A stretch of DNA of 35,457 nt, taken from contig NZ_JAATVU010000060.1 of assembly GCF_013184745.1 (NCBI RefSeq), positions 1-35,457 on the forward strand, read 5' to 3'. The position numbers and the translations under genes are program-made. Of this stretch, positions 15,899 to 24,217 are shown one piece after another. This DNA is from Mangrovicoccus sp. HB161399 (GTDB lineage Bacteria > Pseudomonadota > Alphaproteobacteria > Rhodobacterales > Rhodobacteraceae). Under the pieces are notes generated by a model. That model worked only from the letters and a program-made list of their open reading frames with translations, was not told where the DNA came from and searched no databases. Positions within the stretch are counted from its first letter, which is position 1. Each line of letters opens with the position of its first letter.

Positions 15899-18800
15899 TC
15901 ATTCCAGTTCGACCAGAAGGTCCTTGGCGTCGATCTGCGCGCCGGGCGTGACGTGGACCGCCTTCACCTTGCCCGCGGTCTCGGCATAGAGGCCGGTCTC
16001 CATCTTCATCGCCTCGATCACCGCGATCAGGTCGCCTTCCTTCACCTCCTGGCCAGGGCTGACGGATACCTGCGAGGCGATGCCGGGCATCGGTGCGCCG
16101 ATATGCTTCGGGTTGCCGGTCTCGGCCTTCGGCCGCGCCGCCGAGGAGGCCTTGGCCTTGCGGTCGGGCACGCGGATCGTCCGCGGCTGGCCGTTCAGCT
16201 CGAAGAACACCCGCACGTCGCCGTCATCCTGGGTCTCGCCCACGGTCTGCAGCCGGATTTCCAGCGTCTTGCCCGGGTCGATCTCGACCGAGACCTCCTC
16301 GGCCGGCTCCATGCCGTAGAAGAAGGTGCGCGTCGGCAGCGTCCGGACCGGGCCGTACATGTCGTGGCGCGTCATGTAGTCGGCGAAGACCTTGGGATAC
16401 ATCAGCGAGCCGTTCAGATCCTCGCCGTCGATCTCCACGCCGAACTGCTTGGCCAGCTTGGCGCGCTCGGCCTCCAGGTCGACCGGGGCGAGGTGCTTGC
16501 CGGGACGCTCGGTATTGGGTTTCTCGCCCTTCAGCACCTTGGCGACGATGCCCTCCGGGAAGCCGCCCGGAGGCTGGCCCAGGTTGCCCTTCATCATGTC
16601 GATGACCGAGTCGGGGAAGGCGACGTCCTTCTTCGGATCCTCGACCTCCGCGCGGCTGAGACCTTGGCTGACCATCATCAGCGCCATGTCGCCCACGACC
16701 TTCGACGACGGGGTCACCTTCACGATGTCGCCGAACATCTGGTTCACTTCGGCATACATGTGCGCAACCTCGTGCCAGCGCTCCTCCAGCCCCAGCGAGC
16801 GTGCCTGCGCCTTGAGATTGGTGAACTGTCCGCCGGGCATCTCGTGCAGGTAGACCTCGGAGGCGGGCGCCGCGAGGCCGGACTCGAATGCGGCGTATTG
16901 CGCGCGCACGGTTTCCCAGTAATCCGACAGCTCGCGGATCTTGCCGATGTCGAGCAGCGTGTCCCGCTCGGTGTGGCGCAGCGCCTCGACGATCGAGCCG
17001 AGGCAGGGCTGCGAGGTGCCGCCCGAGAAGGCGTCCATCGCCGCGTCGACCGCATCCACACCGGCCTGCGCCGCGGCGAGGATGGTCGCGCCTGCGACGC
17101 CCGAGGTGTCATGGGTGTGGAAATGGATCGGCAGCCCGACCTCTTCCTTCAGCGCCTTGATCAGCATGCCCGCCTGCGTGGGCTTCAGCAGGCCTGCCAT
17201 GTCCTTCAGGCCCAGCACATGCGCGCCGGCGTCCTTCAGTTCCTTGCCCATGGCGACATAGTAGGCGAGGTCGTATTTCGACCGCGCCGGATCCAGCAGG
17301 TCGCCGGTATAGCAGATCGTGCCCTCGCAGACCTTGTTCGCCTCGACCACCGCATCCATCGCGACGCGCATGTTCTCGACCCAGTTCAGGCTGTCGAAGA
17401 CCCGGAACACGTCGACGCCCGAGGCGGCGGCTTGGCTGACGAAGCTCTCGACCACGTTGTCGGGATAGTTGGTGTAGCCGACGCCGTTGGAGGCGCGCAG
17501 CAGCATCTGCGTCATCACGTTCGGCATCTTTGCGCGCAGGTCGCGCAGCCGCTGCCAGGGGCATTCCTGCAGGAAGCGGTAGGCCACGTCGAAGGTCGCG
17601 CCGCCCCAGCATTCCACCGAGAACAGCCCCGGCAGGTTCGCCGCATAGGCCGGCGCCACGCGGATCATGTCGATCGAGCGCATCCGCGTCGCCAGCAGCG
17701 ACTGGTGCCCGTCGCGCATCGTCGTGTCGGTCAGCAGGAGCCGGGTCTGCGCCGCCATCCAGTCGGCCACGGCCTGCGGGCCCTCGGAGTCCAGCAGGTT
17801 ACGCGTGCCCTCCGGCGCGGTGCCCGGTTCGACCTGCGGCGCGCGCGGCTCCTTCGCCAAGGCGGGCTTCACCCGGCCGGCGGTCTCGGGATGGCCGTTG
17901 ACGGTGATGTCGGCGATATAGGTCAGCACCTTGGTCGCCCGGTCGCGCCGCGTCTTGAAGTCGAAGAGCTCGGGCGTCGTGTCGATGAACTTGGTCGAGT
18001 ACTCGTTGTTGAGGAAGACCGGGTGCTTCAGCAGGTTGATGACGAAGTCGATGTTGGTGCTGACGCCGCGGATCCGGAATTCGCGCAGAGCGCGGTCCAT
18101 CCGCTTGATCGCGGCTTCGGGCGTCTGCGCCTTGGCGGTGACCTTGACCAGCAGCGAGTCGTAGTAGCGGGTGATGACCCCGCCGGCATAGGCGGTGCCG
18201 CCGTCGAGCCGGATGCCCATGCCGGTCGCGGACCGGTAGGCGGTCAGGCGGCCGTAATCGGGGATGAAGTTGTTCTGCGGATCCTCGGTGGTGATCCGGG
18301 TCTGCAGCGCGTGGCCGGTCAGCTTGATGTCGTACTGGCTGGCCTTGCCGGTCGCCTCCATCAGCGACTTGCCCTCGGCGATCTTGATCTGCGCCTGGAC
18401 GATGTCGATGCCGGTGACTTCCTCGGTGACGGTGTGCTCCACCTGGACCCGCGGGTTCACTTCGATGAAGTAGAACTTGCCGGTCTCCATATCCATCAGG
18501 AATTCGACCGTGCCCGCGCATTCATAGTTCACATGGGCGCAGATTTTCCGGCCGAGCTCGCAGATTTCCTCGCGCTGCGCTTCCGACAGGTAGGGGGCGG
18601 GCGCGCGCTCGACCACCTTCTGGTTGCGGCGCTGCACCGAGCAGTCGCGTTCGTAGAGGTGGTAGATGTTGCCCATCTTGTCGCCGAGGATCTGGACCTC
18701 GACATGGCGGGCGCGGGTGATCATCTTTTCCAGGTAGCCCTCGCCGTTGCCGAAGGCGGCTTCGGCCTCGCGGCGGCCTTCGGCGACCTTGTCCTTCAGC

Positions 18801-19336
18801 TCGGACGGATCGTTGATCGGGCGCATGCCGCGTCCGCCGCCGCCCCAGGAGGCCTTCAGCATCAGAGGATAGCCGATCTCGGCAGCCTCTTCGGCGATCG
18901 CCTCGAAATCATCGCCCAGCACTTCGGTTGCCGGGATGACCGGCACGCCCGCGGCAACGGCGACCTTGCGGGCCGAGGCCTTGTCGCCGAGCGCCCGCAT
19001 CGTCTCGGCCTTCGGGCCGATGAAGGTGATGCCCGCGGCGTCGCAGGCCTCGACGAATTCCGGGTTCTCCGAGAGCAGGCCGTAGCCCGGATGGATCGCG
19101 TCCGCTCCGCAGGCCTTGGCCACGCGGATGATCTCCGGAATCGAGAGATAGGCGGCGACCGGGCCGAGCCCTTCGCCGATCCGGTAGGCCTCGTCCGCCT
19201 TGAAGCGGTGGAGCGAGAGCTTGTCTTCCTCGGCATAGACCGCGACAGTCTTCTTGCCGAGCTCGTTGGCCGCCCGCATGACCCGGATCGCAATCTCGCC
19301 GCGGTTTGCGACGAGAATCTTCGAGAACTCCGCCAT
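15899..19336 (-). CDS. pyc: Pyruvate carboxylase
   Basis: A 1145-residue single-chain pyruvate carboxylase, making oxaloacetate from pyruvate, bicarbonate and ATP to refill the TCA cycle. In order: biotin carboxylase domain (about 1-450) starting KILVANRGEIAIRV and including the glycine loop GGGGRGM and the FIEVNPRVQVEHTVTEEVT segment; the carboxyltransferase domain (about 535-800), with RDGHQSLLATR at its start and a DTSGVAG metal-site segment; a linker/allosteric region; and a biotinyl domain at the end with EAMKME, biotin on Lys1111. The ATG at 19334-19336 was chosen because AAGGAT lies 8 bases before it; a GTG two codons earlier would be only 2 bases from that site. Confidence 0.96.
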   Translation of the reverse strand: MAEFSKILVANRGEIAIRVMRAANELGKKTVAVYAEEDKLSLHRFKADEAYRIGEGLGPVAAYLSIPEIIRVAKACGADAIHPGYGLLSENPEFVEACDAAGITFIGPKAETMRALGDKASARKVAVAAGVPVIPATEVLGDDFEAIAEEAAEIGYPLMLKASWGGGGRGMRPINDPSELKDKVAEGRREAEAAFGNGEGYLEKMITRARHVEVQILGDKMGNIYHLYERDCSVQRRNQKVVERAPAPYLSEAQREEICELGRKICAHVNYECAGTVEFLMDMETGKFYFIEVNPRVQVEHTVTEEVTGIDIVQAQIKIAEGKSLMEATGKASQYDIKLTGHALQTRITTEDPQNNFIPDYGRLTAYRSATGMGIRLDGGTAYAGGVITRYYDSLLVKVTAKAQTPEAAIKRMDRALREFRIRGVSTNIDFVINLLKHPVFLNNEYSTKFIDTTPELFDFKTRRDRATKVLTYIADITVNGHPETAGRVKPALAKEPRAPQVEPGTAPEGTRNLLDSEGPQAVADWMAAQTRLLLTDTTMRDGHQSLLATRMRSIDMIRVAPAYAANLPGLFSVECWGGATFDVAYRFLQECPWQRLRDLRAKMPNVMTQMLLRASNGVGYTNYPDNVVESFVSQAAASGVDVFRVFDSLNWVENMRVAMDAVVEANKVCEGTICYTGDLLDPARSKYDLAYYVAMGKELKDAGAHVLGLKDMAGLLKPTQAGMLIKALKEEVGLPIHFHTHDTSGVAGATILAAAQAGVDAVDAAMDAFSGGTSQPCLGSIVEALRHTERDTLLDIGKIRELSDYWETVRAQYAAFESGLAAPASEVYLHEMPGGQFTNLKAQARSLGLEERWHEVAHMYAEVNQMFGDIVKVTPSSKVVGDMALMMVSQGLSRAEVEDPKKDVAFPDSVIDMMKGNLGQPPGGFPEGIVAKVLKGEKPNTERPGKHLAPVDLEAERAKLAKQFGVEIDGEDLNGSLMYPKVFADYMTRHDMYGPVRTLPTRTFFYGMEPAEEVSVEIDPGKTLEIRLQTVGETQDDGDVRVFFELNGQPRTIRVPDRKAKASSAARPKAETGNPKHIGAPMPGIASQVSVSPGQEVKEGDLIAVIEAMKMETGLYAETAGKVKAVHVTPGAQIDAKDLLVELE

Positions 19337-19651
19337 GGTCACATATCCTTACCAATATCGACGTCTGCGCCTGACTTAGCGGCTGCAGTATCGGCTGGCA
19401 AACATTTGTGCGCGCTCGGCGTCAAAGTGTTACAGATATTGCGCCAAGAATCTGGCGTCGCGAGTGCCAAATGCTTGTTTTTCGGCCTTCAAGCGCAAGT
19501 TCACCTGTGAAAGCCACCAAGCGGGCCAGCGGCTCATCGCGGCCATCCGGAGCGGGACCCGGGCCGGAATGGCGACTTGCGGGGCGGAGCGGCTGCAGGC
19601 GATTCCCGGCATGGGAGCGGAGCCGGCCTGCCGCGGATGCTGCCGTGCCGT
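19337..19651. other. Intergenic region upstream of pyc
   Basis: These 315 bp separate two minus-strand genes. A 60-codon minus frame at 19430-19612 has no ribosome site and is not believed. The part nearest pyc is less GC-rich and presumably holds the pyc promoter, but no clear -35/-10 pair stands out; a TTGACG on the minus strand near 19420 is the best -35 candidate. Confidence 0.4.
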
Positions 19652-20380
19652 TCAGATCCGCATGGCTGCCGGCGCCTCGTCGCGGCCGTCTTCCAGGAGC
19701 GCGCGGATCCGCTGGATCATCAGGCTCGGCATCCCGGCCTGGTGCCAGTCGCTGTCGGGGCTGCTGTCCTCCACCGGCAGGGCGTCGCGCGACAGGGCCC
19801 GGGTCTGGCCGGACATGCGGTCGATGCCGTGGCGCATCATCAGCCCGAGCCGGTGCATGTTGTCCAGCATCGCCTGGTGCGCGGGATCGCCCGTCAGGCG
19901 GCGCAGCAGGTCCAATCCCTCGACCACCGAAGCGGCCTGCATCGAGACCGAAACCAGCTGGTAGGCGAACTCCCCGAAGATGACGCGCTGCGACGCAGAC
20001 AGGTCAGGCTCGGTCAGCGGATGGAGGAAGCCGGTGATCCGTTCGTGCCCGGTCGCGGAGAAGGACGGCTGCAGCAGTGCGGCCCAGTGCTGCCGCCGGC
20101 CATGGAATAGCGCGTGCTCGGTGAAGGCGAGGGGGCGGACGCGCGCGATGCAGCGGTCCTGCCGGGCCTCCATGCGGGCGGCGGGGCCGGGATCTAGGAT
20201 GTCGCCCGCCGAGGCACCGGCGAGTTCGGCCATGTGAAGCCCGGTGAGGCGCTGATGCGCGGGATTGGCATAGGCATAGCGGAACACCGGATCCCCGGGC
20301 TCCCGCTCCATCAGGATCACGGCGATGTCCAGGCTGTCATAGACTGCGAATATCCCGTCCGGCTTGGCTGGTTCCGGCAT
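19652..20380 (-). CDS. PAS-domain protein, possible sensor without output domain
   Basis: A 242-residue protein whose first half (about residues 8-115) reads as a PAS fold: IAVILMER, then FRYAYANPAHQRLTGLHMAELAG, the usual asparagine-containing core and following helix. The second half is helical, with LLRRLTGDPAHQAMLDNMHRLGLM-like amphipathic stretches, and ends without a histidine-kinase ATPase, GGDEF or DNA-binding domain. It may sense a ligand or redox state and signal by protein contact. AGGAGGGG lies 7 bases before the ATG at 20378-20380. It is divergent from uvrD across 174 bp that contain an SOS box, so it may be DNA-damage-regulated. No closer family is recognised. Confidence 0.72.
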   Translation of the reverse strand: MPEPAKPDGIFAVYDSLDIAVILMEREPGDPVFRYAYANPAHQRLTGLHMAELAGASAGDILDPGPAARMEARQDRCIARVRPLAFTEHALFHGRRQHWAALLQPSFSATGHERITGFLHPLTEPDLSASQRVIFGEFAYQLVSVSMQAASVVEGLDLLRRLTGDPAHQAMLDNMHRLGLMMRHGIDRMSGQTRALSRDALPVEDSSPDSDWHQAGMPSLMIQRIRALLEDGRDEAPAAMRI

Positions 20381-20498
20381 GTGTCCCCTCCTGCGCTGCC
20401 GCAGGGGCAGGGTGGGCCGTCACGGTTTCCGGAAGCTTAATCAAATATGGCTCTTGGGTGCATTTTTACCCGCCTGCAGATTTCTCGGGAATTTTCGG

Positions 20499-20513
20499 GA
20501 ACGTATCGGGAAC
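20499..20513 (+). promoter_or_regulatory. SOS box (LexA operator), alphaproteobacterial type
   Basis: GAAC at 20499-20502, seven bases, and GAAC at 20510-20513 give an exact GAAC-N7-GAAC, equivalent to GTTC-N7-GTTC on the other strand, the LexA site of Rhodobacter and other alphaproteobacteria. It lies 41 bp before the uvrD ATG and about 118 bp before the PAS-gene ATG. TCGGGAA occurs three times in the same 30 bp. Confidence 0.8.
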
Positions 20514-20554
20514 ACGCCTTCTCTCCCGGGGCGGGCCGCGCTATAAGGCCGGGC

Positions 20555-22915
20555 ATGAACGATTTCGATGACAGCGAAGCCTTCGAGGCGGCCGCAATGC
20601 CGCTGTCGCGCCGCGCCATGGCCGCGCGGCCGATGCCCTATCTGGACGGGCTGAACCCCGCGCAGCGCAAGGCGGTCGAGACGCTCGACGGTCCGGTGCT
20701 GATGCTGGCCGGCGCGGGCACCGGCAAGACCCGCGCGCTGACGGCGCGGATCGCGCATTTGCTGAGCACCGGTACGGCGAAGCCGAACGAAGTGCTGGCG
20801 GTGACCTTCACCAACAAGGCCGCGCGCGAGATGAAGGAGCGGGTGGGCAGCCTGCTCGGCCACGCGGTCGAGGGCATGCCCTGGCTCGGCACCTTCCACG
20901 CGATCTGCGTCAAGCTGCTTCGCCGACATGCCGAGCTGGCCGGGCTGAAGTCGAACTTCACCATCCTCGACACCGATGACCAGATCCGTTTGCTGAAGCA
21001 GGTCATCCTCGCCGCCAATATCGACGAGAAGCGCTGGCCCGCCCGCGCGCTGTCGGGCGTGATCGACAACTGGAAGAACCGTGCCTGGCGGCCCGACGCG
21101 GTCCCTGCCGCCGAGGCCAATGCCTTCAACGATCGCGGGATCGAGCTCTATGCCGCCTACCAGCAGCGGCTGCTCGACCTGAACGCCTGCGACTTCGGCG
21201 ACCTGCTGCTGCATGTCGTGACGATCTTCCAGAAGAACCCCGACGTGCTGGAGCAGTACCAGCGCTGGTTCCGCTACATCCTGGTCGACGAGTACCAGGA
21301 TACCAACGTCGCCCAGTACATGTGGCTCAGGCTGCTCGCCGCCGGGCACCGCAACATATGCTGCGTCGGCGACGACGACCAGTCGATCTACGGCTGGCGG
21401 GGTGCCGAGGTCGGTAACATCCTGCGCTTCGAAAAGGACTTCCCCGGGGCAGAGGTGATCCGGCTGGAGCAGAACTACCGCTCCACCGCGCATATCCTCG
21501 CCGCCGCCTCGGGCGTCATCAAGGGCAACCAGGGACGGCTGGGCAAGACGCTCTGGACCGAGGCCGAGGGCGGCGAGAAGGTCCGGCTGATCGGCCATTG
21601 GGACGGCGAGGAAGAGGCGCGCTGGATCGGCGAGGAGATCGAGGCGATGCAGCAGGGCACGCGGGGCATGCGGCCCTACGGGCTCGACGACTGCGCGATC
21701 CTCGTCCGCGCCTCGCACCAGATGCGCGCCTTCGAGGACCGGTTCCTGACCATCGGGCTGCCCTACCGGGTGATCGGCGGGCCGCGCTTCTACGAGCGGC
21801 TCGAGATCCGCGATGCCATGGCCTATTTCCGCATGGTGACCTCGCCCGAGGACGACCTTGCCTTCGAGCGCATCGTCAACACGCCCAAGCGCGGGCTCGG
21901 CGACAAGGCGCAGCAGAAGATCCAGCTGGCGGCGCGGGCCAACGGCGTGCCGCTGAAGGAAGGCGCGCGGCTGCTGGTCGAGGCGAAGGAAATCGGCGGC
22001 AAGGGCGGGGCGAAGCTGCGCGAGCTGGTCGAGTCGCTCGACCGATGGGCGCTGATGCTGCGCGAGCCCGGCGCGAACCATGTCGAGATCGCCCAGGTGA
22101 TCCTCGACGAGTCGGGCTACACGGCGATGTGGCAGAACGACAAGACCCCCGAGGCGCCGGGGCGGCTGGAGAACCTCAAGGAACTGGTGAAGGCGCTGGA
22201 GAGCTTCGAGAACCTGCAGGGATTCCTCGAGCACGTGGCGCTGGTCATGGACAACGACTCCGGCAATGCCGGGCCGCAGGTCTCGATCATGACGCTGCAC
22301 GCGGCCAAGGGCCTGGAATTTCCGGCGGTGTTCCTGCCCGGCTGGGAGGACGGGCTGTTCCCGTCGCAGCGGTCGATGGACGAATCCGGCATCACCGGGC
22401 TCGAGGAGGAGCGCCGCCTCGCCTATGTCGGCATCACCCGCGCCGAGGAGGTCTGCACGATCTCCTTCGCGGGCAACCGCCGGGTCTACGGCCAGTGGCA
22501 GTCGCAGCTGCCCTCGCGCTTCGTCGACGAACTGCCCGAGGAGCATGTCGAGGTGCTGACTCCGCCCGGCCTCTATGGCGGGCAGGGGGCGCCCTCGCCG
22601 CGCTCCACGCTCGACGACCGGGCGTCCAGCGCCGATGTCTACAATTCCCCCGGCTGGAAGCGGCTGCAGGAGGCCAAGTCCCGGCCGCGCCCGATGCACC
22701 AGCCGAAGGAATCCCTGACAAGCGTGATCGACCTGAGCGCGGTGTCGAGCTTCACGCTGGGCGACCGCGTCTTCCACCAGAAATTCGGCTACGGTGCCGT
22801 GGCGGGCATCGAGGGCGACAAGCTGGAGGTCGCCTTCGAGCGCGCCGGTACCAAGCATGTCGTCGCGCGCTTCCTGAAGCCCGCGGCCGAGGCCGGGGAC
22901 GATCCGCCTTTCTGA
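20555..22915 (+). CDS. uvrD: UvrD/PcrA-type superfamily 1 DNA helicase
   Basis: A 786-residue 3'-5' DNA helicase acting in nucleotide excision and mismatch repair. The SF1 motifs are all present: Q motif region LNPAQRKAV, Walker A AGAGTGKT at residues 52-59, Ia TFTNKAAREM, Walker B VDEYQDTN, GDDDQSIYGWRGA, QNYRST, TLHAAKGLEF and the C-terminal YVGITRAEE. The last 45 residues (TLGDRVFHQKFGYGAVAGIE...) match the Tudor-like C-terminal domain of PcrA/UvrD, so the protein is complete. The ATG at 20555 was chosen because the frame upstream crosses the SOS box. LexA control is strongly suggested by that box. Confidence 0.95.
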   Translation: MNDFDDSEAFEAAAMPLSRRAMAARPMPYLDGLNPAQRKAVETLDGPVLMLAGAGTGKTRALTARIAHLLSTGTAKPNEVLAVTFTNKAAREMKERVGSLLGHAVEGMPWLGTFHAICVKLLRRHAELAGLKSNFTILDTDDQIRLLKQVILAANIDEKRWPARALSGVIDNWKNRAWRPDAVPAAEANAFNDRGIELYAAYQQRLLDLNACDFGDLLLHVVTIFQKNPDVLEQYQRWFRYILVDEYQDTNVAQYMWLRLLAAGHRNICCVGDDDQSIYGWRGAEVGNILRFEKDFPGAEVIRLEQNYRSTAHILAAASGVIKGNQGRLGKTLWTEAEGGEKVRLIGHWDGEEEARWIGEEIEAMQQGTRGMRPYGLDDCAILVRASHQMRAFEDRFLTIGLPYRVIGGPRFYERLEIRDAMAYFRMVTSPEDDLAFERIVNTPKRGLGDKAQQKIQLAARANGVPLKEGARLLVEAKEIGGKGGAKLRELVESLDRWALMLREPGANHVEIAQVILDESGYTAMWQNDKTPEAPGRLENLKELVKALESFENLQGFLEHVALVMDNDSGNAGPQVSIMTLHAAKGLEFPAVFLPGWEDGLFPSQRSMDESGITGLEEERRLAYVGITRAEEVCTISFAGNRRVYGQWQSQLPSRFVDELPEEHVEVLTPPGLYGGQGAPSPRSTLDDRASSADVYNSPGWKRLQEAKSRPRPMHQPKESLTSVIDLSAVSSFTLGDRVFHQKFGYGAVAGIEGDKLEVAFERAGTKHVVARFLKPAAEAGDDPPF

Positions 22916-23028
22916 TTCACCTGCCGCGGCGTCGTTTCGGCCTAGAATGCAGGTGCGGCATTTTGTAAGCATGGTCCTGCAGGCGGGCTGAGGGGCCCGG
23001 CATGGTGAATTGCCTGTCGGATGCGTAA

Positions 23029-23430
23029 ATGAATATACTTATAGTCGAGGACGATCCGAATTTGAGGGCGCTCTGGGCGGATGCCTTCCGCCGCGAGCTT
23101 CACGAGGTGCGCGAGGCGGGCACGGCCCAGGCGGCGCGCAAGGCCCTGATCGCCGGCGGTTTCGACCTTGTCCTTCTCGACCTCTATCTCGGCTGCGTGC
23201 CGGGGCAGTCTGTCGCCTCGCTGGCCACCTATGCAAATCCCGGCTGCAAGATGGTGCTGGTGGCAGGTGCCGCGGGGCCTTCCCCGGTGCGGCTGATGGG
23301 ACTTTCGCCGGCCGTGGTCTCGGTGCTGCGCAAGCCGGTGGACATCGAGCACATCGTGGCTGTCTGCAACCATATCGGCCTGGCGCTGGTTCCCGGCGCG
23401 GTTGGAAGCGGCCCGACCGCCGCCCGGTGA
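23029..23430 (+). CDS. Single-domain response regulator (receiver protein)
   Basis: A 133-residue protein made only of a CheY-like receiver. The acidic pair Asp8-Asp9 in ILIVEDD, the phospho-acceptor Asp51 in LVLLDLY and the conserved Lys102 in VLRKPVD are present. The Thr/Ser that normally ends the fourth strand is missing: the sequence reads VLVAGAAG, so switching could be atypical. No output domain and no adjacent histidine kinase exist. The start ATG at 23029 is weakly served by a ribosome site. It lies 113 bp after uvrD on the same strand. Confidence 0.8.
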   Translation: MNILIVEDDPNLRALWADAFRRELHEVREAGTAQAARKALIAGGFDLVLLDLYLGCVPGQSVASLATYANPGCKMVLVAGAAGPSPVRLMGLSPAVVSVLRKPVDIEHIVAVCNHIGLALVPGAVGSGPTAAR

Positions 23431-23440
23431 CGCGGCCCGT

Positions 23441-23470
23441 CCGTGAGCTTCCGTGAGTCCGCGTGAGCGG
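23441..23470 (+). repeat. Three 10-bp tandem units containing CGTGAG
   Basis: CCGTGAGCTT, CCGTGAGTCC and GCGTGAGCGG follow one another with exact 10-bp periodicity, starting 10 bp after the receiver gene stop. One helical turn per unit would place the shared CGTGAG on one face of the DNA. Function unknown. Confidence 0.5.
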
Positions 23471-23508
23471 TCGGGGAAAGCTTTCCGGGTCGGAATTTCC
23501 GTGCGGGC

Positions 23509-23550
23509 AAAAAAAAGCGGCGACACCAGGGAGGAGGAGGGTGCCGCCGC
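23509..23550 (-). terminator. Intrinsic terminator of the cuckoo-type RNA
   Basis: A perfect 11-bp GC-rich stem (one G-U pair) with a 12-base loop is followed by eight T on the minus strand (23516-23509). This is the strongest intrinsic terminator in the window and fixes the RNA's strand and 3' end. Confidence 0.85.
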
Positions 23551-23648
23551 GAAAACAGAAAGCCCAGGGAGGAGGAGGGGCTTCCTGATCCGAATTCTGC
23601 CGGAAGCTCCGGCCGGTGCCGGGGGCGCTGGCCCGTGTCGCTTCCTGT
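23509..23648 (-). ncRNA. Cuckoo/CcsR-type small RNA with two anti-Shine-Dalgarno loops
   Basis: Read on the minus strand, two consecutive hairpins carry the identical 12-base loop CTCCTCCTCCCT. The first stem is GGAAGCCC/GGGCTTTC (arms 23585-23578 and 23565-23558, one G-U pair). The second is GCGGCGGCACC/GGTGTCGCCGC (23550-23540 and 23527-23517, one G-U pair), followed at once by eight T. Both loops contain CCTCCTCCC, the hallmark of the cuckoo (CcsR) RNAs of Rhodobacterales, stress-induced regulators in which the last hairpin is also the terminator. A possible promoter is TTGTGC (23682-23677), 16 bp, TAGATT (23660-23655), giving a start near 23648 and about 140 nt; the 5' end is a guess. Confidence 0.8.
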
Positions 23649-24013
23649 ATCTCTAATCTAGCGTTTTTCTGCACCTGCACAATAGGGAAGTTTTCAATTC
23701 TGCCATGCAGCAAGTGCAAGAGCGGGAAAATATCGTTTTATATTTGTATATTGATCGATGCACCGATTGAAATCATGGGGCTTTGATCGGGATTGTGAAT
23801 GCTGCAAGTGCAAAATGAATGCAGTGTGTACGACCAAGGTCGCGGATGGCCCTTCCGCTCTGGCGACCCTTCTGGCGGTCCGTGACGGGCATCCGCTGGG
23901 AATTCATGGAACCTACTTGGTCCGGCCCGGATTCCGGGGATTTCGATGGTTTCAGCCAGATTTTCCTGGCCCCGCGATGCTGCCTGACCCAAGAATCCCC
24001 TTGCATTCCCCTG

Positions 24014-24039
24014 CCGGTTCCACGGGGACCGGATTTTTT
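24014..24039 (+). terminator. Plus-strand intrinsic terminator of an unidentified transcript
   Basis: CCGGTTCC and GGACCGG form a GC-rich hairpin with a short loop and one bulged base (24014-24032), followed by ATTTTTT. The nearest upstream plus-strand gene ends about 600 bp earlier, so either a long 3' UTR or a small RNA starting in the AT-rich stretch near 23760 would end here. Confidence 0.5.
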
Positions 24040-24217
24040 ATCCTCCTTTGACGTAAATTCCTCTTGAGTTCCTTGAAGTACCATAGTATCCCTTTCCCTA
24101 ACGGAGACAGAACAAAATAAAGCAGGCTCATACAGGCAAGCATATCTCCGGTAAGAAGTCTTCGCGCGGGCGTGTCCCCCAGATTTGACCGCGCAGAAGG
24201 CCGACCAAGAGGCACAG

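Noticed and set aside
15232-15989. A cysteine-rich zinc-ribbon-like protein
   Set aside because: The CxxC pairs are irregularly spaced, the frame passes through the ten-G run and then 90 bp of antisense pyc, and there is no ribosome site.
15347-19510. A 1387-codon plus-strand open frame across pyc
   Set aside because: It is antisense to a clear pyruvate carboxylase; its His/Arg/Asp/Leu-rich composition is the usual shadow of a GC-rich gene.
19430-19612. A 60-codon minus-strand gene between the PAS gene and pyc
   Set aside because: No ribosome site, no recognisable feature, and it occupies the probable pyc promoter.
20447-20554. A longer uvrD start
   Set aside because: The added residues would be encoded by the SOS box and promoter; homologous helicases begin near the chosen ATG.
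23758-24051. A 97-codon plus-strand gene upstream of mraZ
   Set aside because: It reads through an intrinsic terminator near its end, has no good ribosome site and no familiar motif, despite a cysteine-rich start.
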